DNA of 64,000 bases from Temnopleurus reevesii. Taxonomy: Eukaryota; Echinodermata; Echinoidea; Temnopleuroida; Temnopleuridae. Positions 20,771 through 32,496 of this stretch are shown one piece after another. Position 1 is the first letter of the stretch; each line of letters starts with the position of its first letter. The stretch is taken from NCBI GenBank assembly GCA_036244855.1, contig BQKZ01000136.1, positions 133,883 through 197,882 on the forward strand, written 5' to 3'. Below the pieces are notes generated by a model. The model did no database searches. It saw only the letters and a program-made list of their open reading frames with translations, and was not told the origin of the DNA. Made by a program: the position numbers and the translations under genes.

Positions 20771-20831
20771 TAATTTGATGATAGCTCTTGACTTAAAAAG
20801 GTTGGCTTATAGTTGCAGTAACTTTGGATTC

Positions 20832-23210
20832 CATGCTAAGACAGTTTCATGGGGTTTGCAATCTTTCTAACACCATTGTATGTCCTGGTGAGTTTGCTGA
20901 CTTCTTAGATTGACCTTTCCATGAAACACTACTCTGAGCAGATTCTTCTTCACACTTCAAACAAAGAGCAAAGCATATTTCCATCAAGTAAAATAGGAGA
21001 TGGACCATCATCCCAATGGGCCATGTCACAAAGCATGGGAAGGTAACACGATCCGCAATGAGAAAATAGCACCTTGGAGTGAATGCAGGGAGAAAGATAG
21101 GGAAAAGGGAAAGGCCGGATGATATCCAGGCCCATACAGGTAACCCATTTACACTAACAAAAGTGAACACCCGGTGAACACTGAGGCGTCGTGGCGTGCG
21201 CCTGAAATCAAGCTGTTCGGGACAGTCATAGGCTTGGGTTAGCTCCTGCTTCTGGGTGCGAAGCCTGGTCGCATACCGTCTTTCGGATGGAGACATTAAG
21301 ATGGCGATCCTCTTTCTCTCTTCTTCTTCTGGCGTAAATATTCAGAATTGAATGATACACGCCTCTAAACTACATCCTTTCCTTTCCTTTTTACACTCAC
21401 GAATGGAAAAAGGGATTGGATTTTGAAGGCATTTTTCATTCTGTATATTTACGTCAGGAAGAAAAAAAAGGGACCACTTAACGTCACCATGCAAAAGACA
21501 TGACCGAAGCTTAGACTCACAGCACAGAAAACAAAAATCTGCAATGAGAAAATAGCACCTTGGAGTGAATGCAGGGTGAGAGAGATGGCGAAAAGGGAAA
21601 GGCTGAATTATATCCAGGCCCACACAGGGACCCATTTACACTAAGACAAGCAAACACCCAGGGAGGGAAAGAGAGGTTGGAGTTTAAGTCATTTTTCATT
21701 CTGTATATTTACGTCAGGAAGAAAAAAAAGGGACCACTTAACGTCACCATGCAAAAGACATGACCGAAGCTTAGACTCACAGCACAGAAAACAAAAATCT
21801 GCAATGAGAAAATAGCACCTTGGAGTGAATGCAGGGTGAGAGAGATGGCGAAAAGGGAAAGGCTGAATTATATCCAGGCCCACACAGAGACCCATTTACA
21901 CTAACACAAGCACCCAGTGAACATCCAGGGAAGGAAAGAAAAATTGGATTTCAAGTCATTTTTCAATCTAATATTCATGTTAGGAAGTAAAAAATGCACA
22001 ACTTTAACGTCACCATCCAATAGACGTGACCGGGCCTTGCACCGTCCAGTGCACGAAACCCCCTGAATCAATTTGTGACTTTCCAAACCACCTTAATCAA
22101 TGTGTACAACACTACAAAAAATTTGATCATCCCTTTTCCAAATGGGCAACTTAGTTATTATATCACTTGCCCAAAGTTTTTCTTGCCAAAAATTGATGGC
22201 TGATGCTTCTTGGACAACTAGTTGGGCAAGTGATAATTTCATTCACTTGCTAAATAGATAAATTTGGTTGCCCTGGGCATGCAGGCAAGAAGGGTTTGTA
22301 ACGACCTAGATTGTCTGAATGGGGAGAAGAGAGAAGCAAGGAGGCTGTGCAATTATGCACGGCGAGCAAAAACAAAAAGTAGGAAACTTGAGGAACGAAA
22401 AATCACAAACTGGTGCGTTCACCATGGGGATTTGACCGACAAGTGGTTCCGTGAATAAAATTGGGGTCATATTCGCGATAAATGAGAAATAGCGACGATG
22501 AGTGCACATTTGCGCAGCGGCTGAGCTCTGTCAAAGGTGGCGATATAGCACCCTCGGGAGAAGGCGGCAAGAGGTATCGACATCGCTCGTTCCGCTGCGG
22601 TAAAGAGAAAGAAAACAATGCGAAGATGTGCGGTTTGGGAAAGAAAGTCTTCGCTGCTACGATTCAACGAGTTCTTTGAAACAATTGCAAATAAAATAGG
22701 GGAAAGCAATTATTCAGGAGTTTTGTTTGAAATAAAAGCTTTGCCGATCGGACAAGGGAAGTGCTTCACAATCACCTATTGCAAACAACTGTGGTTTGGT
22801 ACGAGGGAAAAGGCATCAATATTTAATGGATATTTCTCTACCTCAGAAAATACTTGTGACCAAAAATGAATTTTGTGAATAAGTTTTATAATATTTAGAA
22901 TATGAAAATACTTGTAGACCAAAGCTAAACACTAAATGGAAGCTAGATATGATAGATGAAGCTCATAAATTGTTTACAATATCTCAGAATGATAACCTTT
23001 CAGTACGATGACAGCTTTTCAATGTAAAAGGATAAATACTAAAATGTGAATAACCAAACAGCTAGCTGAACTAGATATGTTGTCATGAGAGAAAGCATAA
23101 AAATAACCACATACTTTCTCTCATTAGAAAATATATGGTTATGAGAAAAATTTAGAATGTATCAAAATAATATTCTAGAGGGTTGGCATCTCTGATATGG
23201 AAAATTTAGA
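20832..23210. repeat. Duplicated segment, long copy
   Basis: Left part 20832-21047 and right part about 22852-23210 match the short copy; the middle is an insertion described separately. Shared landmarks on the right include GAAGCTAGATAT and GCTCATAAATTGTTTAC. Confidence 0.8.
21048..22852. mobile_element. 1.8-kb insertion with internal tandem repeats
   Basis: Present in the long copy only. It includes three units starting GCAATGAGAAAATAGCACCT at 21055, 21541 and 21802; the last two are 261 bp apart and nearly identical. The right 600 bp is CpG-richer than the surroundings, with two adjacent ORFs (22264-22458 and 22482-22679) of unknown character. AAC/AC occurs at both borders but no clear long target duplication or TIR was seen, so the element class is unknown; deletion from the short copy is the alternative. 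Confidence 0.6.
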
Positions 23211-23990
23211 TGTGGAAAAGATTTCAAAATATATTTAAGACAATCCTAAGATTTAAATTTTGATAAACTTGCTTTCTAAATTGTTCTTTCTCAATGTTTG
23301 ATTACTGATGGGTAACAGAAACAGAAAAAACTACTTATTATTTTCTTGTTCTGATACTTGGAATGGTCTGCTAACAACCGTAAAATTGTGCAATATCTTG
23401 CAGCAATTCTGTAAAGAGTATTTAAATGCTTGTCTATTTGCAATTTTAGAGGTTAATAAATTCAGGCTAGATCATCCTCTCTCCGTCTTCACTCTATCCT
23501 TTTAATATTATTCCATTATTTGTATGATTTCATCAAAGAGAAATATGTTAATTGTTTCATATTACTAGGGATCAATTTACCAAGCATCCTGACTTTCATG
23601 ACTCCCCACTTTTTTTTAAATTTGTTACTTCTTTGGATATTGTCTAGCAAACTTGTATATCTAGACATTGCATTATTTAAAAAAATGAAATAAATGAATT
23701 GAAGTGAATGTCATGGATTCAATGTAATCATTGTACTCGCTGATTACATTACGAAGTTTACATTCAACATGAAACAGGTCTAATGTACTTGTATGTTAAG
23801 AATGTTTTTAAAGAAAATAAAATAAATTAATTGAATTAAATACAATTGACTCAATGTAATCATTGTAACATTAATCATTGTAACATTACACATTTAAAAT
23901 TCAACATGAGCCCAGTCTCAATCGAGAACCTTCTCGGGGGAAAGTGCATCACCCTTTCCTCCATGTACAACTGAACTTCACTTGAACTTG
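23211..23990. other. AT-rich DNA with a small tandem duplication
   Basis: TCAATGTAATCATTGTA occurs at 23719 and 23851 within diverged units of about 130 bp. Nothing else recognised. Confidence 0.5.
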
Positions 23991-24395
23991 GTATAGCATC
24001 CCCCTGCCATCCATCACTTCATTTCTCACATCCGTCTTCTTTTCTCCTTCTATTTCCATCTCTCATCCCTCTTTCTTCACTTTGCTATCCATTTCCATGA
24101 GCGAGCCCCATCAATACGTTCACTCTATTCATACCAGCCATCATCACCCACACCCCTACTATGTCCATTTCTGGCTCTATCATCCCCTTCTCTTCACTTT
24201 GCTATCTATTATTCCTTCCTCCTTCTATTTCCATCTCTCTCATCCCTCTTTCTTCACTCTGCTATCCATTGTTTTTTTTTCTTTCTATTTCTATCTCTCT
24301 CATCCCTGTCTTTACTCTGCTATCTATTACCATGCGCTAGCCCCATCAATACTTTCACTCTTTTCATACCAGCCTTCATCCCCCCCCCCCCCCCC
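23991..24395. repeat. Pyrimidine-rich repeats ending in a C run
   Basis: Units with TTTCTTCACTTTGCTATC recur several times. AGCCCCATCAATAC and TTCATACCAGCC occur twice (24105 and 24342 regions). The tract ends in 15 or more C before the assembly gap. Confidence 0.75.
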
Positions 24396-24676
24396 NNNNN
24401 NNNNNNNNNNNNNNNNNNNNNNNNNNNNNNNNNNNNNNNNNNNNNNNNNNNNNNNNNNNNNNNNNNNNNNNNNNNNNNNNNNNNNNNNNNNNNNNNNNNN
24501 NNNNNNNNNNNNNNNNNNNNNNNNNNNNNNNNNNNNNNNNNNNNNNNNNNNNNNNNNNNNNNNNNNNNNNNNNNNNNNNNNNNNNNNNNNNNNNNNNNNN
24601 NNNNNNNNNNNNNNNNNNNNNNNNNNNNNNNNNNNNNNNNNNNNNNNNNNNNNNNNNNNNNNNNNNNNNNNNNNNN
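24396..24676. other. Assembly gap (281 N) inside a C homopolymer
   Basis: Unresolved bases flanked on both sides by C runs (24381-24395 and 24677-24690), so the missing sequence is probably a long C-rich or otherwise unsequenceable tract. Confidence 0.98.
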
Positions 24677-24889
24677 CCCCCCCCCCCCCCGCATCAATGC
24701 AGAAGTCCCAACAATTACAGAAAAGAAATGTACTCCCATGTAAATTCATTTCTATCCTTGCGTAAATTGCATACCATTGGAATAGCAAAAGGTGTTCCCC
24801 CATTCATTGTTATAGTAATTACATATGGTGTTCATTTCCATATCAGAATCTTTATCCAAAGATGATATGACAGTGACAAACAAACACCC

Positions 24890-25065
24890 ACATACATACA
24901 CACACACACACATAAATACACAATCTCTCTCTCCATACCTTCCTTAATTTATATCTTCATCCTTACTGCTATGGTTACGCATGATTTTCATTTCCAAATC
25001 AAAATCTACATATTAATATAACAAACAAACAAACATACATACACACACACACACACACACAAATC
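24890..25065. repeat. (CA)n microsatellites
   Basis: CA runs at about 24898-24912 and 25038-25062, separated by unique sequence. Confidence 0.9.
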
Positions 25066-25199
25066 CAAACACATAACACATATTCTCTCTCCTTCCCCTA
25101 CCATCCTTGCTTTATCCCGTCATGCTTATTGGTATAAATATTGATGCTTTGTTTCTACAGTGGAATCAACACATAAACGTGAATCTAAAGTAGATATGA

Positions 25200-26023
25200 A
25201 ATCATTATATCTCTTCCTTTTATCTTGATCTATCTATCTCAATTCTTTTCTCTCATTATCTCTATCTCTCTTTCTCTTTTTCTCCATTTCTCTCTCTTTC
25301 TGTCTCTCTCTTTCTTTCTCTCTCTCTTCCTCTCTCACTCTTTCTCTCTCTTCTCTTTCTCTCTCTTTCTTTCTCTCTCTTTCTCTTCCTCTCTCCTTTT
25401 CTCTCTCTCTCTTTCTTACCTTTCTCTCCTCTCTCTCTCTGTCACCATGTCCATACCTATAAAACTTTGAAGATCTCTTTCTCTCTTTCCCTCTCTTTCT
25501 CTCTTTCTCTCTCTTTATCGTCCTCTTCTATCTCAATCTTCCTTCTTCTTCATCCTTCTATCAACCACTTTAAATTCTACCCCTCTCTCTCTCTCCCTCT
25601 CTTTCGCTTATCATCTGTCCTCTTACCTCCTCTCTCCCTCTTTCAAGCTATTCCTCCACCGTTCTCCTCTCATCTGTGCGCGATCCACATCCCAGTCCTT
25701 CTCTCTAACACTTCTTTTTCCCTCTCTCCCTCTCTTTCCCCCTCTCTCTCTCTCTCTATCTCTCATTCATCTCTCCTTTCTTTAATTCCAATCTAACTCT
25801 CAATGAATCCATTTTCCTTTCACTCTCTCCTCATCCTTCACCCTCCGCTGGTCCAATAAATTGACAGTCTTGCTCATCATCTTCCCTCTGTCTCCCTCTC
25901 TTTAACTCCCTCTTCCTGTCTCTATCACTTATTCTTCTCCTTCAGCCTCTCTCTGTCATCATTCCTCCTTTCTTCCATTCCAATCTCACTCTCCCTCTCG
26001 ATCTCAACAAATCCTTTTTTCCT
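25200..26023. repeat. Long CT-rich tract
   Basis: Imperfect TCTCTC/TTTC repeats over more than 800 bases; all ORFs are Ser/Leu/Phe low-complexity frames. Confidence 0.9.
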
Positions 26024-27280
26024 TTCATTCTATCCGCATCCTTTACCATGCTCTGTTCCAATGAATTGACACTTTTTGACAATTCTGATTGAAACCCTAA
26101 TTATCTCTTTTGCTCATTTTCTCTCCTCTTCCATCCTCTATCCCTATCCAAATTTCCAATCCTCTCTATCTCCTATTCTTCCCCTTATTTCTATTTCATG
26201 GTCTCTCTATCTCTCATTCTTCTTCGTCTCCTCCATTTCAATCTCCCTCTCTTAATCCATCCCTCCTTTTTTTCCTTTCACTCTATCCGCATCCTTCATC
26301 CTCTTCTGATCCAATGAATTCTCTCCCTTTTCTCTCCCCCTCCTCTCTCTCTCTCTAGCTCTCATTTTCCTTCCTCTCCTCCATTCCAATCTATTCCTCC
26401 TTTTTCCTTTCACTCTCTCCGCATCCTTCATCCTCTCCTTATCCAATGAATTCTCTCCCTTTTCTCTCTCTCCCACCCCCTCTCTTCTCTCTCTCTCTAG
26501 CTCTCATTCTTCTTCCTCTTCTCCATTCCAATCTATTCCTCCTTTTTCCTTTCACTCTCTCCGCATTTTTCATCCTCTCCTTATCCAATGAATTCTCTCC
26601 CTTTTCTCTCTCTCCCACCCCCTCTCTTTCTCTCTCTCTAGCTCTCATTCTTCTTCCTCTTCTCCATTCCAATCTATTCCTCCTTTTTCCTTTCATTCTC
26701 TCCGCATCCTTCATCCTCTCCTTATCCAATGAATTCTCTCCCTTTTCTCTCTCTCCCACCCCCTCTCTTTCTCTCTCTCTAGCTCTCATTCTTCTTCCTC
26801 TTCTCCATTCCAATCTATTCCTCCTTTTTCCTTTCATTCTCTCCGCATCCTTCATCCTCTCCTTATCCAATGAATTCTCTCCCTTTTCTCTCTCTCCCAC
26901 CCCCTCTCTTTCTCTCTCTCTAGCTCTCATTCTTCTTCCTCTTCTCCATTCCAATCTATTCCTCCTTTTTCCTTTCATTCTATCCGCATCCTTTACCATG
27001 CTCTGTTCCAATGAATTGACACTTTTTGACAATTCTGATTGAAACCCTAATTATCTCTTTTGCTCATTTTCTCTCCTCTTCCATCCTCTCTCCCTATCCA
27101 AATTTCCAATCCTCTCTATCTCCTATTCTTCCCCTTATTTCTATTTCATGGTCTCTCTATCTCTCATTCTTCTTCTTCTCCTCCATTCCAATCTATACCT
27201 CCTTTTTCCTTTCACTCTCTCCTCATTCTTCACCCTCTCTCATCCAATGAATTGACACTGTCTAACAATTTTGATTGAAA
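26024..27280. repeat. Nested minisatellite: 141-bp units inside a ~950-bp duplication
   Basis: CCAATGAATT recurs at 26311, 26443, 26585, 26726, 26867 and 27008, giving periods of 132, 142, 141, 141 and 141. The flanking block TACCATGCTCTGTTCCAATG and CAATTCTGATTGAAACCC occurs at 26045-26095 and again 950 bp later. Because 141 is divisible by 3, an ORF of 47-residue Ser/Leu/Phe repeats stays open across the array (both strands); it has no sign of being a real protein. Confidence 0.92.
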
Positions 27281-27844
27281 CCCTAATCATCAAGTAGCAA
27301 TTAATGTCATTCAAATGAGAATCCATTACAAGTGACAGTAATTGAAAATAACAGCTGAGAAGTGTATATATGGTGATGCATAACGACTTGTCTATTGTGT
27401 AATGCATATATATTGCATAATGGCCAGACACAACAAGTGCAATAAAAAAAAAGCAGTAGTAATTAAATTATGCACTCCGGATTACAATTTCATTACAAAA
27501 TTGAAGTATGCTTGGTTTTGTATGAGGAATTAATCCGCTTAGCTTACTATTTTGTATGTTTTCATTGCGAGTTGTAAAGCTTTTATATGACATAGAAGTG
27601 CATTTATCATTCTGCCAATGGTTATAACTTGCAATGAACCTGTTTTCTACCAAGTGTTATAGCTTAGACATAAACTAGAGATGTCAAACATTTCTGAGCA
27701 TGCTTAAAAATTAAAATATGAATAATGCAACATCTGAAAAAGTGAGAATAAATGCCATACTTTCAGCCATTTACTTGAAGTGAAATTCCTGATTTTATAT
27801 TAAAATAATATGCAACTTCCACCATCTTTTCAAGCAGTGAATAC
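27281..27844. other. AT-rich, nothing recognised
   Basis: Unique DNA with no repeat family or convincing ORF. Confidence 0.4.
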
Positions 27845-27935
27845 TTTTGCCAGTGACCCTTTCACATCAGATGGGTTGAGTGCAGCAAGTGGGGGAATTT
27901 CTTGTTGATGGCTGGAATTCGAACCTGCAACTGTC
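27845..27935 (-). mobile_element. tRNA-derived SINE fragment
   Basis: The body GGGTTGAGTGCAGCA and head GCTGGAATTCGAACCTGC (complement of a B box) are present, but the A box and tail are missing. Confidence 0.5.
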
Positions 27936-27984
27936 TGATTGAATTTAGCAAGTGTTTATCGGTTGGTATATTATAGAATGCAAA

Positions 27985-28205
27985 ACCCTTGGAAAAAATG
28001 TACCATGAAGTCCAATATTTTAGCATACTTACATTTTAGCGAATTTACAGAATTTCAGACATATTTACATATTACCAGGATTTTATTTCCATGTTTTGAA
28101 AAATTATTGTACACAAGTCTATGGGAATTATTAGAAATGGATATTCTTAGTCACAGAATTAGCAAAAATAAAACTCCAGTGAAAATTTCAGCTTTTACAG
28201 TAATA
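27985..28205. mobile_element. Diverged relative of the TACTGTAT element
   Basis: Contains CCAATATTTTAGC and TTAGCAAAAATAAAACTCCA ... TTTTACAGTA in the same order as 17510-17672. Ends are uncertain. Confidence 0.35.
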
Positions 28206-28900
28206 TCACTGTCCATCTTTTCTACATGGATTTAAAATGAAATCCATTGTGCACAGAGGATAGACTGGCCAGAGAATGACCCTAATCTGTGATTCATTCA
28301 ATCCATTCTATTATTAATCCTTACACACAGGTTCCCTGTTCTTGTCCATGTCCGTTTGAATTACATACGAAAGACCTGTAATTGAGGAGCGAATATTGGT
28401 AGAGTTTAAATCTATCCGTGCATCTGCACAGTCCCTGTGGAAATTAATTCTAAGAGTCAAACTCACTTTACAAATTCCCAAGACATGTCTGTGCCTCCTA
28501 ACGGCTATCAGATATTAATGACACTTCTGTCATCTCAATAAAAAATGGAGATTTGGAGTAATTGAGAGCAATGGTATTTGATTATTTTGGTTTATGTAAG
28601 ATCTGATTATTTTCACATTATTTATCTCCTACCGAACTTTTTTTTTCTCTATTTCCTTCTCTCATACTTGGATAAAGTATGCCTGGCAGGGCCACTTCTT
28701 TTTTCTTTTCTTTTTGTAAATGATAGAGGTCAGAAATTCCATTTAATAAGACTTGACCACTTAATAAGAGATACCTATACCATAATTCCAGCCGAACTAA
28801 AACACATGTACTTTTCTGGTATCCCATCTTAAATAAATATAAGGTAGACAGCCAACTTTGTTGATATTTGAACGAGGAACCTTCCAATTCAGGAGGTCAT
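28206..28900. other. Unique AT-rich DNA
   Basis: Nothing I can support; open frames are short and unremarkable. Confidence 0.4.
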
Positions 28901-29040
28901 CTGCTCCTATTCAATTCAAATTGATATTCCTATTTCAATTCCTCTTCTGTTTTAATCCAAATTCAAATTCCACTTCAAATTTCAATTCCAAGTCTAGATT
29001 TCATATTCTAATTCTAGTTCTAGTTCTAGTCATAATTCTA
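28901..29040. repeat. Degenerate AATTC-type simple repeat
   Basis: Words such as TTCAATTC, CAAATTC and CTAGTTCTAGTT repeat with variations of 5-8 bases. Confidence 0.7.
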
Positions 29041-29138
29041 CACTTCCTTCTCCTTTGTTGACATCATTTCCTTCTCTCCATATTATGGTTGCTCTAAAGT
29101 CCATCCTTTCTCTATCACCCTACCGCGTGCTCCTAATT

Positions 29139-29573
29139 CTCCCTATCGCATATAGCTCTCCGAATCTGGACGCCTGCAGCGCACTAGTTATTTTGGCCCA
29201 GAATCTTGGCACAGGTATTTCCGGTAACATTTGTGCGTTTTCAAAAGCCTATAGGCTTTCTACGGTAAACTTTGTCAGCGGCTTGTAGTGTCATATTTTT
29301 TTCATAGATTTTTGCGAATAAAAGCATCATTTTATATATTTTTCTTTCATATCTGCATTTATTTGTTCTATGGGTTTCTTTTGCGAAGCGGCCCAATGCT
29401 GGGCTTCCGACGCAAAACGAAGAAATTATGCTGAATACACATGGATTGAAATTTCGTAGATAGTATACAGTGTAATCAAGATGGATCCCGGAAGTGAGCG
29501 TGCCAAAGCCAAAGTTCTTGATATCGCTGTCACAAGGTGATATCAGGTGATATCGGCTATATGCGATAGGGAG
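29139..29573. mobile_element. Inverted-repeat element with perfect ends CTCCCTATCGCATATAGC
   Basis: The element is 435 bp. The first 18 bases, CTCCCTATCGCATATAGC, are exactly complementary to the last 18. AATT lies on each side (29135-29138, 29574-29577), either as part of a 22-bp palindromic end or as a 4-bp target duplication. The interior is more CpG-rich than its surroundings. A minus-strand ORF of 133 codons runs across the right half and beyond the element end; it has no recognisable motif and is not called. Confidence 0.75.
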
Positions 29574-31036
29574 AATTGAAAATGAAAAAGTATGGAACCG
29601 GGCCCTGAAAAATCCTTGATATTCCTTTGCAATACCAGTCAATGACCAATGAAACTCTTCTTTATAAAATGTTATTCACGTCAGGAGCCCAAATCAATGA
29701 TACTTCAGAGGTGGGCGGTTTAGAACCATCAAAAGTTTAAGCATTCTTAACAGTTCATTTCTTCACGCAAATAACATCTCATCAAAATCTATGAGGTGGA
29801 GTTTGACAAATATTGTTCATCATCTTTGCTCAGGTCTTACACTAAAACTTTAATGGAGAAGGGAGATCAGCTAAAAACCTCCATTAAGTATATCTTATTC
29901 TCATATCACTTCTTAGGAGAAAGTGGCTTTATGTGACATTTGTATAAACTTGTTTAATGGTTAATGATAGATCAATACAAGAAAATGAATACATACTGAT
30001 CACAATCTAACCTTTTAATGGTTCGTTTTCATCTATCAATTACCATCTAAAAGTTGCTTCCTGATGACACAAAAGAGTCCTAAATGCTTTTAAAAGTTTT
30101 TCTTTTCTTTTTTCAATGGCGATTATTGATTTGAACGGAGGGTACGGATATAACACTTAAAAACATCAAGAAGTAAAAGGAATTTTTTGTCAGAGCATGA
30201 TTTTAATCACGCTTTTGAGAACTGTTTGAATTTGCAATGAAGATTTAATGCAAAATGTACAAATCTATCAATAACACTTTTCCTTCAAACTCTGAATTCA
30301 CAAGCACATTAGATCATTGCCCCTTTGGAGGAAATACTGCAACATCAAAATGAGAAAAAAATCTACAAATTCAATACTTAAAAAAATAAACTCATAATGT
30401 GATTGGTTGTTTAAGAGAGTTGATTTTGAGTATTCAACCAAACAGAACATTATTTTTGGTCTTAGGTACCCGTTGAAGCATCCTCAGCATATGCCTTCTT
30501 TACAGGAAAGCAAGGCACACAATGTTTCTCTATTAAACAAGATACATGTAAATGTAGTAACAACAGAATTACTATACTTTTATCTAAATTTTGCTCGCCA
30601 AATTTGTTTTTTCAGTATAACCATGACAGGTATAAATTTACAAACGAACCTTCAGCAATTATTTAGAGTTGTCAATTATGCACGTGATAAATTGGCCTAT
30701 ATCTATATAATCATTCTTCCCAAATATAAAAAGGCCTGAATCTAACTTCCTTTCATGAATAATAGATTGAGGAATTTCTCCCGTCAAATTAGAAAGCCAT
30801 TCTAAATTGCTTCAGATTGCTTGAGATTGCTCACTTGATAAATATGCATGTTTTAAGTAGTGGGGTTATATTTTCTAGGACTTTTCCGTTCTCATTTTTT
30901 ATAAAAGTCTCTCACAAAATTGAACAAGATGGCTTCTTAAGCCTGCTGGAAAGATTACAAAACTGGTTATAAAACAGCCTTAAATAGTATTGCACAAGCC
31001 CGGTGGTATGATACCATCGTCGCTTCAAATGTGCAA
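29574..31036. other. AT-rich DNA, nothing recognised
   Basis: About 1.4 kb without repeats I can identify; the 110-codon plus-strand frame at 30407-30739 is AT-rich and has no family features. Confidence 0.4.
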
Positions 31037-31490
31037 ACCAGGGTTGTGTTTTATAAATAATGGTGGCTACTTGTATAGCACTCAGGTCAACATTATCAGT
31101 GCTCATGGCGCTGAAAGCTTTACACTCACTATTACCTGGCTCTAGCTGGTAGCCATTACGGCGCTCCGCATTACAAAGAATTTCTTCCTGCCGTCCCAAT
31201 TTACCTCTCCTGAGTCGAGTGCAGCACTATATGGATGAATTTCTTGCTGAAGGAAATTGACGCCATAGGTGGGATTCAAACCTACGACCCTCTGGTTGAA
31301 AGGCGAGAGTCAGAACCACTACACTACGGCGCCTGCACATAAACCTGCGTGTAGATTTACAAAAGACTGTACTAACGACAGGTAATCCTTTCTTTGGTGA
31401 GATTCAGCACCAGGGGTTATATCATTGAGTGCGAGAAAGGATCATCATTCGTTCGTACTAGATCTACGCCCAGCTTTATAAAACACAACC
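31037..31490. mobile_element. Foldback element, GTGTTTCA family, interrupted by a SINE
   Basis: Left end CCAGGGTTGTGTTTTATAAA (31039), right end TTTATAAAACACAACCATGG (31472). The arms pair. The left arm is split by the SINE at 31058-31338. Confidence 0.75.
31058..31338 (-). mobile_element. tRNA-derived SINE, near full length
   Basis: It reads from right to left: GTGCAGGCGCCG, A box TAGTGTAGTGG (31326-31316), B box GGTTTGAATCC (31282-31272, one change from consensus), then the family body with TGCTGCACTCGACTC and GGAGCGCCGTAATGG. ATAAA flanks it on both sides (31053-31057 and 31339-31343), a target-site duplication. It lies inside a foldback element, so it is the younger insertion. It is a transposon, not a tRNA gene: no cloverleaf can be drawn through the anticodon arm. 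Confidence 0.88.
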
Positions 31491-31979
31491 ATGGGGTGTT
31501 TCGTAAAGCTGTTCGTGAAATTACATATGACAAGTGACCCTTTCCTGTACACAACATTAACTCCTAGTGCAAAAACTTACATGAAAAATTTGTGGTATAC
31601 AACTGAGAAAATTATCAGCTGAAGTAAAAAAAAAAAAAAAAGAGCTGGAGCTTTCAATCCTAGCAGAATCTTAATCATAAGCAAAATGACAAGGAAATGA
31701 AGTGAACACACAAGTGTATGGAAAAATTATCAGCTGATACAGTATTGAAACAGAGAATGGTTGAACAGAAAGTGAAAAGGAACTGTGACACTGGTGTCTA
31801 TCCATTCATACCACCCCAAAGGCAGTACAGTGCAGGTAAAATTGGTGAAAAGGTTCATATCAAATTGGGAATTTCACCAACATGAATATAACTCTTCATA
31901 ATTTTACAATGTATATGAGAAAAAACATTCACAAGGTCCAGGGTTTGAATGCCAGAGGAGTCATTCCGAAATACAGTAA
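31491..31979. other. Unique DNA with a poly(A) run
   Basis: An A run of about 16 at 31627-31642; nothing else recognised. Confidence 0.4.
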
Positions 31980-32496
31980 AGGTAGAATACTTCTTTTGCA
32001 GCCTAAAATTTGACTTTCCAAGATTGTTGTGTTATGTTGAAGAGTACTAAATGTTAGAACTTATCACCAATCAATTAAGCACAAAGATTGGTCATGATAG
32101 GCGCATTTATAGTTATTCCAATAATAATTCTTCTATTCGGGCCTCAAACTAATGGACCGTGCGTTCAAAATATAAAACAGCAGTTAACCCCTCGTTGACC
32201 AATAGCGCAAGAGTCTCTCTCAGTGCGTATTCCGCATGGTGTGGCAGTGTATTGAAGTGCGCACTGTATGTGCTCTTACAATGTTTTGTGTGTGTGTGTG
32301 GTACCGTAATACGCTAGGAGTATCGCGATACCGTTGGTGTCAAGATGAATTATGATAGAATAGATTTTTATTTGAATTAAATATTCTGGACTACATTCAA
32401 CCAAAATACTTCATAGAGGTTATTATTTTGGCATTTCTGAGGTACACAACAAGTTGTAAGCATAACAGTAATGTGTGCAAATGAAGTTTTCTACCT
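31980..32496. mobile_element. TTAA-flanked element, AGGTAGAA family (copy 2)
   Basis: The element is 517 bp, closely matching 5643-6154. Left AGGTAGAATAC, right TTTTCTACCT, followed by TTAA (32497-32500); the left flank is GTAA, one change from TTAA. Ends form a short TIR (AGGTAGAA/TTCTACCT). It has about 30 bases near 32245 not in copy 1 and lacks a short segment copy 1 has near 5950. Confidence 0.78.

Noticed and set aside
20847..21895. ORFs of 60-149 codons on the minus strand
   Set aside because: They read through duplicated and tandem repeat units (similar peptides recur at 21342-21635 and 21689-21895) and show no domain.
26439..27042. A 197-198-codon ORF on each strand
   Set aside because: Product of a 141-bp minisatellite whose period is a multiple of three; no start context, domain or homologue features.
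29241..29642. 133-codon minus-strand ORF
   Set aside because: It overlaps the end of an inverted-repeat element and part of it is the element's terminus; no motifs.
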